The position numbers and the translations under genes are program-made. The notes beneath the pieces were generated by a model. The model saw only the letters and a list, made by a program, of their open reading frames with translations. It was not told the DNA's origin and did not search any database. DNA of 5,807 nt, taken from Methanosphaera sp. (GTDB taxonomy: Archaea > Methanobacteriota > Methanobacteria > Methanobacteriales > Methanobacteriaceae). The DNA lies in contig JAFRMD010000186.1 of NCBI GenBank assembly GCA_017430835.1, positions 1 through 5,807 of the forward strand, read 5' to 3'. This document shows positions 1 to 4,354 of this stretch, piece after piece (position 1 is the first letter of the stretch; every line of letters begins with the position of its first letter).

Positions 1-534
1 AGTATCAAAGCAGGACAAAAAGTAACATTCACAGTTAAACTGACTGATGCCAACACCAAGACAGGTTTAACAGACACAATAACCATTAAAGTAAACGGCA
101 AATCAATAAAAGCCAATGTCAAAAATGGCAAAGCAACAGTAACATACACAGTCCCAAGAGGAACAGACGCACAAACAATAACAGCAACAACCACATACTC
201 ATCAAAATACCACAACAAAGCAACAGCAACAAGTAAATTCAAAGTAACCAAGACCACGCCAACAATCAAGAAAACAAAAATAACATACAAAAACAAGAAA
301 ACCACAATCAAAGCAACAATCAAAGATGCAACCAAGAAACTCCTAAACAAAAACGTCAAAGTAACAGTAAAAGTAGACGGAAAAGCAATGCTAAAAAACA
401 AAGTAATAAAGAATGGTAAAATAAGCCTATCATTTAAGAAAGCTCTTAAAAAGGGCAATCATAAAATAATTATTACAAGTGCAAGCACTAAAGCTTTCAA
501 TAAAGCTACTTTAAAAACGACATTTAAAGTTTAA
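1..534 (+). CDS. Adhesin-like surface protein with Ig-like repeats, C-terminal part (5' end outside window)
   Basis: Frame 1 is open from the first base to the TAA at 532-534 and gives 177 residues, so the N-terminus and any signal peptide lie outside the window. Two beta-rich Ig-like domains can be seen, at about residues 1-82 and 88-177. The first has the pattern VTFTVKL, then TITIKVNGK, then KNGKATVTYTVP. The second repeats the theme as KVTVKVDGK, then IKNGKISLSF, and ends in FKV. Alternating Val/Ile/Thr strands joined by NGK turns are typical of the large adhesin-like proteins of Methanosphaera and Methanobrevibacter, which are exported and thought to mediate contact with host, plant fibre or other cells. 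The visible part is about 23% Lys and 20% Thr, with five Asp and no Glu, so it is very basic. No C-terminal membrane anchor or sorting signal is seen, so anchoring must depend on the missing part or on charge. Codon use changes sharply near base 405. The class of protein is fairly sure; the exact domain family and the ligand are unknown. Confidence 0.8.
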   Translation, partial: SIKAGQKVTFTVKLTDANTKTGLTDTITIKVNGKSIKANVKNGKATVTYTVPRGTDAQTITATTTYSSKYHNKATATSKFKVTKTTPTIKKTKITYKNKKTTIKATIKDATKKLLNKNVKVTVKVDGKAMLKNKVIKNGKISLSFKKALKKGNHKIIITSASTKAFNKATLKTTFKV

Positions 535-544
535 TATTTTTTCT

Positions 545-585
545 TGAAGGGGAATAAATTCTAATTAACCTTCATTCTTTTTTTT
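545..585 (+). terminator. Probable transcription terminator of the adhesin-like gene
   Basis: Eleven bases after the adhesin stop codon, TGAAGG (545-550) and CCTTCA (569-574) form a perfect 6-bp stem around an AT-rich 18-base loop. An uninterrupted run of eight T follows at 578-585. In methanogens a T-run alone can end transcription, so the hairpin may be incidental. Position and polarity fit the end of this gene. Confidence 0.5.
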
Positions 586-815
586 ATTTGGGGAGGTGTT
601 TAACAACTCTCATTTAAGTGAATATTTTTTCATGTTTTAATAGTTTTATTTTTTAATTATTTTTATTAAATTCATTGTTTTTATTTGTTGTTTTAGTTTG
701 AAACTTTAATTAATTTTTTAATAGTTTATTCTATTTATATTCATATATAACCTTGTATAAATATATTATATGGTAAAATATATTTTATGTTTTTGTTATT
801 TGTGATTTTGTGTGA

Positions 816-891
816 ATAACCTATTGGTTATACATTTTTGTTGCCAACGAATATTCATACTTTGATTCTTGAGAATCATGTTCGTTTTTTT
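816..891 (+). ncRNA. Candidate structured small RNA with terminator-like 3' end
   Basis: Several stems lie close together in an otherwise featureless gap. ATAACC (816-821) pairs with GGTTAT (826-831) across a TATT loop. AACGAA (846-851) pairs with TTCGTT (881-886). Inside that pair, TGATTC (863-868) pairs with GAATCA (873-878) across a TTGA tetraloop. Seven T at 885-891 end the set. A TATA-like box (TATAAATATA, 756-765) would place a transcript start near 785-790. G+C is about 29% at 811-890, against about 13% just upstream. All of this is seen directly; that it is transcribed as an RNA is inference. It could also be a terminator for read-through from the adhesin gene, or protein-binding dyads. 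No known RNA family was recognised. Confidence 0.25.
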
Positions 892-1091
892 ATTGAGAAA
901 CGAGGTTGAACAACATTTATTTTGCCAAGTGAAGGGTATATGTTTTAATTATTGTTCTTATACAAAACATCAAAAGTCTTTAATGTATTAAGCACTGTAA
1001 CAACGTAATTTTTTTCTAAAGGAACAAAACAGAATTGTTTCATACTTTCATATCTTTATATTATTTTGTTAAAAATATTTTCTTTGTTGGT

Positions 1092-1111
1092 TTTTGATTG
1101 CATAATCAAAA
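1092..1111. repeat. Perfect 8-bp inverted repeat in the gap
   Basis: TTTTGATT (1092-1099) and AATCAAAA (1104-1111) are perfect reverse complements separated by GCAT. No T-run follows on the + strand, so it does not look like a terminator for that strand. On the minus strand it is followed by only a short, mixed A/T stretch. It may be an operator-like dyad, but it is about 150 bases from the nearest start codon. Confidence 0.45.
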
Positions 1112-1133
1112 TATTTGAAAAACAATAATCTAC

Positions 1134-1169
1134 TTAACCAATATATAAATTGGTTTATAATATTAACCA
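1134..1169. promoter_or_regulatory. Triple TTAACCA motif, possible operator of the cytochrome-like gene
   Basis: The heptamer TTAACCA occurs at 1134-1140 and 1163-1169, with an inverted near-copy (TGGTTTA) at 1151-1157. AACCAAT (1136-1142) and ATTGGTT (1149-1155) also form a perfect 7-bp inverted repeat with a 6-base spacer. The three copies are spaced roughly one and a half helical turns apart. They lie upstream of the probable TATA box of the gene at 1255, where an archaeal regulator could bind. The motif is visible; the function is inferred. Confidence 0.35.
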
Positions 1170-1211
1170 GAGTTTTAAAAAAAATTGATGTTTAAATACG
1201 TATTATAAGAA

Positions 1212-1219
1212 TTTATAAT
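1212..1219 (+). promoter_or_regulatory. Possible TATA box of the cytochrome-like gene
   Basis: TTTATAAT lies 35 bases before the ATG at 1255. Archaeal transcription usually starts about 25 bases past the box, near 1240, which leaves a short leader that just holds the GTGAT-type ribosome site at 1246-1251. Other TATA-like strings lie nearby (1231-1241), so the choice is uncertain in such AT-rich DNA. Confidence 0.35.
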
Positions 1220-1254
1220 AAACTTGGATGATATAATATATAATTAGTGATATT

Positions 1255-1668
1255 ATGAAGAGAGTTATAGTAGATATATTAATGGTCTTTGTAATAGTAT
1301 TAGAATTTCTTAGTTTACCTATTCTAATTCATGAAATTGCAGGAATAAGCTTGTTATTTTTAATTATATTACATTTAAATTTCAATAAAAAGTATTTTAA
1401 AGCAATTGGTAAAGGAAAATATACTCTTAAAAGAACTTGGGGACTAATTGTAAACATAGGATTGCTTATTTCTTTATTAATAACAATTATTTCAGGCATT
1501 TTTACCAGTCAAAAAACATTAAAAAATATGAAAATTGGAAATTATAAAATGTCAAAGATTCACAAGGCCTCTTCCATTAGTAGTCTAATATTATTAGTTT
1601 TACATTTGCTAGTTACTCGTAAAAAATTATCTGGACAGTTGAAAAATGAAATTCAAATTAAAAAGTAA
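1255..1668 (+). CDS. Small four-helix membrane protein, probable di-heme cytochrome b-like (DUF4405-type)
   Basis: The protein has 137 residues, with hydrophobic helices at about 4-24, 25-43, 62-83 and 103-121, joined by Lys/Arg-rich loops. It has exactly four histidines: H26 and H40 around helix 2, and H103 and H117 around helix 4. Each pair is an H-X13-H, so two helices each offer one His near either membrane face. This is the geometry by which ferric-reductase and cytochrome b-type proteins hold two stacked hemes. The HE..G entry to helix 2, the HLNFN exit and the overall four-helix layout resemble the DUF4405 family of small cytochrome b-like proteins. There is no signal peptide, no NAD or flavin domain and no CxxCH motif, so any redox partner is encoded elsewhere. 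The start is supported by AGTGAT (1246-1251), which pairs with the archaeal 16S tail. It stands alone, more than 700 bases from the next gene on each side. Heme binding is inferred; the membrane topology is clear. Confidence 0.72.
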   Translation: MKRVIVDILMVFVIVLEFLSLPILIHEIAGISLLFLIILHLNFNKKYFKAIGKGKYTLKRTWGLIVNIGLLISLLITIISGIFTSQKTLKNMKIGNYKMSKIHKASSISSLILLVLHLLVTRKKLSGQLKNEIQIKK

Positions 1669-2181
1669 CTTAAATAGTGAAGAATTTAATCGTTATTATT
1701 ATTTGAAAGAAGATTTGTCATTTTTGTTGTGAAAATGAATTTTGAATAATTACTAAGATCAACACTACCAAAAATAATTTTAGTTTTAAAAAAAGTTTAT
1801 TTTTTTATTTGCTATACAAAGATTTTACGAAGAAAAAATTCCTAAAAATTTATTTCACAATAATTCTTGTGGCACAAATCAATAAAGTAGCACAAAAAAC
1901 AAATTTTGTCAGGACATTCTGGACTTGTTGATGAAGATTTTCAGTTGTTATTGTTAGTAATTATAATCATAAAACAAACTTATTATAACTAGATTTACTA
2001 TAGAAAGATAATTATTTGATGTCGACACTCGGAAATATATTCGTTGGTTATTCTAGTATATAAATATTATGGATTTTTTCATATTTTTTATTTTAACTAA
2101 TAAAATAATAGTTCTGTAATAATTTATTGATAGTTTGTTTTAGATAATTTTGTTTGTTCTGATGATATTTTTTTGATGTCC

Positions 2182-2208
2182 TTTTTCATCGTGAAATTTC
2201 GTGAAAAA
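2182..2208. repeat. Inverted repeat with an internal palindrome
   Basis: TTTTTCA (2182-2188) and TGAAAAA (2202-2208) are perfect reverse complements. The 13-base spacer contains most of the palindrome GAAATTTC (2193-2200) and a repeated CGTGAAA. A short T-run follows at 2209-2213, so on the + strand it resembles a weak intrinsic terminator. No gene lies immediately upstream for it to terminate. Confidence 0.4.
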
Positions 2209-2306
2209 TTTTTATTTGTGATTTGAAGTTTAAAATGAGTTTTGTTTTGTGAATAATTTCTATTAATATATTTTCTACTCCAATTTGAAAAAAATATCTC
2301 TTTTTG

Positions 2307-2325
2307 TTACCTGAAAAAAAGGTAA
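2307..2325. promoter_or_regulatory. Dyad overlapping the BRE of the methyltransferase promoter, possible operator
   Basis: TTACCT (2307-2312) and AGGTAA (2320-2325) are perfect reverse complements across GAAAAAA. The right arm ends one base before the TATA box at 2327, so it occupies the place where TFB contacts the BRE. A protein bound here would be expected to block initiation. As RNA it is unlikely to matter, because it lies upstream of the predicted start of transcription. Confidence 0.45.
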
Positions 2326-2326
2326 G

Positions 2327-2334
2327 TTTATATA
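2327..2334 (+). promoter_or_regulatory. TATA box driving the methyltransferase gene and possibly the ribosomal operon
   Basis: TTTATATA matches the methanogen TATA-box consensus, with a purine-rich BRE-like stretch just before it. Transcription should begin near 2358-2362, giving a leader of about 35-60 bases depending on the start codon used. A second TATA-like string (ATATATAATA, about 2348-2357) could give a start near 2380. This is the strongest promoter signal in the window. Confidence 0.65.
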
Positions 2335-2396
2335 TAGTATTGAATCAATATATAATATAGTATTCCAACTGATAACATTTTCCTATAAACTTTAAT

Positions 2397-3239
2397 ATGG
2401 TTTTGAACAAATCTTTTATTATGGAAACATTATCAATATTCGTGCCAAATAGTTTTTTGGCCGAATCAAAAGATACAAAAATCAGAACTTATAAAGTTGG
2501 CTTAATAGGAAGATATGCTGCTCTATTTAGGGCTAAAAATATTGTTATTTACAATGACAATTCAGATGGAGGTAGTAGGGATGATGCTCTCTATATGAAA
2601 ACTATCCTAGAATACATGGATACACCTCAATACTTGCGAAAGCAAGTGTTTCCGATTACACCGGAGCTGAAGAACGTAGGAATACTTCCACCACTTAGGA
2701 CACCTCATCATCCGTTGTCTGATGAAATCACTGTTGGTGAATTCAGGCAAGGTTTGACGAAAAAACGTGTTCGAAAGGGCACAATGGTCGATATTGGTGT
2801 AGACCGCCTTGCATTATGTAAGGAAAAACTAAGTGTCAATAAAGTACTAAGTTTTCGTATTGAAAAACTGGGTAAAGAAATTTTAATAGAACCCGATGAA
2901 CCTGAGAGTGTTTATTGGGGATATGATACAATTGCTAGTGACCGTAACCTCTATGACAGCATAACCATGATGAAACAAAAACCTGACTTGGTAATTGGTA
3001 CATCAAAATATGCTCCTAACATTAATTCTATTCTAGATGAGGTTCAGACAAGTATTCAACAAGCTAATCATGTGGCTATTTTATTCGGAGGACCATACTC
3101 AGGAATAAACAGCCTAATAAATGAGCGCAAATTAGATTATGAAATTAACACTGTTCCATGTCAGGGTACTGAAACTGTTAGGACAGAGGAAGCGTTAATA
3201 AGCACATTATCAATATTAAATATTTTGTTAGACCCTTAG
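2397..3239 (+). CDS. SPOUT-fold (alpha/beta-knot) RNA methyltransferase, MTH1 family
   Basis: The 280-residue product closely resembles Methanothermobacter MTH1, a knotted SPOUT protein of solved structure, and belongs to the Pfam RNA methyltransferase family PF02598, whose human relative is SPOUT1. The N-terminal half of the catalytic fold carries KVGLIGRYAALF (33-44) and IVIYND (49-54). The motifs DTPQYLRKQVFP (75-86) and ILPPLRTPHHP (96-106) follow. An inserted beta-barrel (OB-like) domain spans about 108-170 and closes with LIEPDEPESVYWGY. The C-terminal knot that should bind S-adenosylmethionine shows ILFGGPYSGI (228-237) and QGTETVRTEEA (256-266). The expected role is methylation of a base in rRNA or another RNA; N3-methyluridine is the usual database guess, and the substrate is not shown by the sequence. 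Lying directly before rpl3, as in Methanothermobacter, suggests a ribosome-linked job. No Shine-Dalgarno site precedes this ATG or the in-frame ATG at 2421; the latter (METLSIF) fits MTH1 better and may be the true start. Confidence 0.9.
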   Translation: MVLNKSFIMETLSIFVPNSFLAESKDTKIRTYKVGLIGRYAALFRAKNIVIYNDNSDGGSRDDALYMKTILEYMDTPQYLRKQVFPITPELKNVGILPPLRTPHHPLSDEITVGEFRQGLTKKRVRKGTMVDIGVDRLALCKEKLSVNKVLSFRIEKLGKEILIEPDEPESVYWGYDTIASDRNLYDSITMMKQKPDLVIGTSKYAPNINSILDEVQTSIQQANHVAILFGGPYSGINSLINERKLDYEINTVPCQGTETVRTEEALISTLSILNILLDP

Positions 3240-3322
3240 TATTTTGTTACTTATTAAAAATAACTTGTAAATAACACCATTAAAAAACAATTATTAAATT
3301 TTATAATTAAGGAGAAGAAAAC

Positions 3323-4336
3323 ATGACTAGACATCACCAACCAAGAAAAGGATCGGTTGCATTCAGTCCACGTAAAAGAGTGGCTAGAGAAACACCTCGT
3401 GTAAGTACCTGGCCAGAAACAGAAGAGACTGGGCTTCTCGGATTCGCAGGATACAAGGTGGGCATGACCCACGTGACGGCTCTGGATTCTAGGAAAGGTT
3501 CTCCAACAGAAAACATGGAACTATCCGTTCCTTGTACAATATTAGAGGCACCACCTTTAGTAGTGTTGGGAATTAGAGCTTACACAAAAACCACATACGG
3601 TTTAAAAACATTAACCGATGTACTTGCAAATGATAATTTGGATGAAGAATTATCCAGAAAAATATCTGTTCCTAAATTTGAAGATATTGAATCAAAATTA
3701 GAAGACCTTAGAAACAGAATTGATGAAATAGATGAAGTTAGAGTTCTAGTTCACACTAAACCTAAACTTACCAGTGTGCCTAAGAAAAAACCAGAAGTTC
3801 TTGAATTCGGTGTAGGTGGAAAATCTGTAGAAGATAAATTAGAATATGCTATAAGTGTATTAGGACAAGAAGTAACACCTAAAGATGTATTTGAAGAAGG
3901 TGAATACACTGATGCTATAGCAACCACCAAAGGAAAAGGTGTTCAAGGACCAGTTAAAAGATTCGGTGTAAGAATCCAATATGGTAAAGCAGCACGTAGT
4001 GGTATTGAAAGACACGTTGGTTCTATAGGACCATGGACTCCAAACAGAACCATGTGGACCGTTGCAATGCAAGGTCAAATGGGATACCATAAAAGAACAG
4101 AATATAACAAAAAACTCCTAAAAATAGGCGATGAATCTGAGGTTGATTTAATTAACCCAGACGGTGGATTTGTAAAATATGGATTTGTAAAAAACAATTA
4201 CATACTCGTAAAAGGTTCATTACCAGGACCTTCCAAAAGATTAGTTGTTTTAAGAAAAGGAGTAAGAAATGCTTCAAAAACAGTATCCGCTCCTGAAATA
4301 TCTTACATAAGCACTACTTCAAGACAGGGAGTATAA
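3323..4336 (+). CDS. rpl3: Large-subunit ribosomal protein uL3 (L3)
   Basis: The 337-residue protein has the normal length for archaeal uL3. It binds 23S rRNA early in assembly, and its central extension reaches towards the peptidyl transferase centre. The N-terminal tail is basic (RHHQPRKG at 3-10) and is followed by GYKVGMTH (43-50), a hallmark of archaeal and eukaryotic uL3. A charged, probably helical segment lies at about 105-140. TTKGKGVQGPVKRFGV (201-216) and the W-finger region with SIGPWTPNRTMW (234-245) and GQMGYHKRTEYN (251-262) are the conserved rRNA-contacting parts. The start is set by AAGGAG at 3309-3314, eight bases before the ATG. An 83-base gap separates it from the methyltransferase gene. 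No strong promoter lies there (only a weak TTAAAAATA at 3255-3263), so co-transcription is likely. Bases 3401-3500 are about 53% G+C, against about 24% at 3601-3700. Confidence 0.98.
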   Translation: MTRHHQPRKGSVAFSPRKRVARETPRVSTWPETEETGLLGFAGYKVGMTHVTALDSRKGSPTENMELSVPCTILEAPPLVVLGIRAYTKTTYGLKTLTDVLANDNLDEELSRKISVPKFEDIESKLEDLRNRIDEIDEVRVLVHTKPKLTSVPKKKPEVLEFGVGGKSVEDKLEYAISVLGQEVTPKDVFEEGEYTDAIATTKGKGVQGPVKRFGVRIQYGKAARSGIERHVGSIGPWTPNRTMWTVAMQGQMGYHKRTEYNKKLLKIGDESEVDLINPDGGFVKYGFVKNNYILVKGSLPGPSKRLVVLRKGVRNASKTVSAPEISYISTTSRQGV

Positions 4337-4344
4337 CTTTAGAA

Positions 4345-4350
4345 AGTGAT
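4345..4350 (+). promoter_or_regulatory. GTGAT-type ribosome binding site that fixes the rpl4 start
   Basis: AGTGAT pairs with the 3' part of the archaeal anti-Shine-Dalgarno tail (ATCACCTCC) and ends four bases before the ATG at 4355. The in-frame GTG at 4346 lies inside this site and would add Met-Ile-Ser, so it is probably not the start. Confidence 0.65.
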
Positions 4351-4354
4351 TAGT

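Larger units (their letters stand above)
535..1254. other. Long AT-rich intergenic region without a recognisable gene
   Basis: This 720-base gap has no open frame with coding character on either strand. It holds the terminator at 545-585, an imperfect direct repeat (TTTTAATAGTTTTATT at 635-650 and a one-base-shorter copy at 716-730), TATA-like stretches at 734-741 and 756-765, a cluster of inverted repeats at 816-891, a perfect 8-bp inverted repeat at 1092-1111, and a spaced TTAACCA motif at 1134-1169 in front of the next gene. G+C falls to about 13% at 721-780, so the more GC-balanced patches stand out. Confidence 0.7.
1669..2396. other. Second long AT-rich intergenic region without a recognisable gene
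   Basis: No credible coding frame was found on either strand. The gap contains T-rich stretches after the cytochrome-like gene (a T7 at 1800-1806 could end its transcript), a GCACAAA direct repeat (1872-1878 and 1890-1896), an 8-bp palindrome TGTCGACA (2020-2027) in a slightly GC-richer patch, a TATA-like string at about 2057-2067, a 7-bp inverted repeat at 2182-2208, and the dyad and TATA box at 2307-2334 that serve the next gene. Confidence 0.7.

Noticed and set aside
816..1169. CRISPR array or tRNA in the first gap, suggested by repeated short motifs and stems
   Set aside because: The repeats are short and irregularly spaced, without unique spacers of constant length, and no cloverleaf or T-loop (GGTTCRA) pattern is present.
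2020..2027. Palindrome TGTCGACA as an operator
   Set aside because: An isolated 8-bp palindrome far from a gene start, with no second copy in the window, gives too little support.
2069..2119. Tiny open frame starting MDFF after a TATA-like string
   Set aside because: It is only about 16 codons of Phe/Ile-rich sequence without a ribosome site, as expected by chance in AT-rich DNA.
3246..3264. GTTA/TAAC inverted repeat after the methyltransferase stop as a terminator
   Set aside because: The stem is short and interrupted, and no T-run follows, so it does not argue against read-through into rpl3.
4346..4354. GTG start giving uL4 three extra residues (Met-Ile-Ser)
   Set aside because: The GTG lies inside the AGTGAT ribosome site, and the ATG at 4355 starts the canonical uL4 N-terminus at the right spacing.
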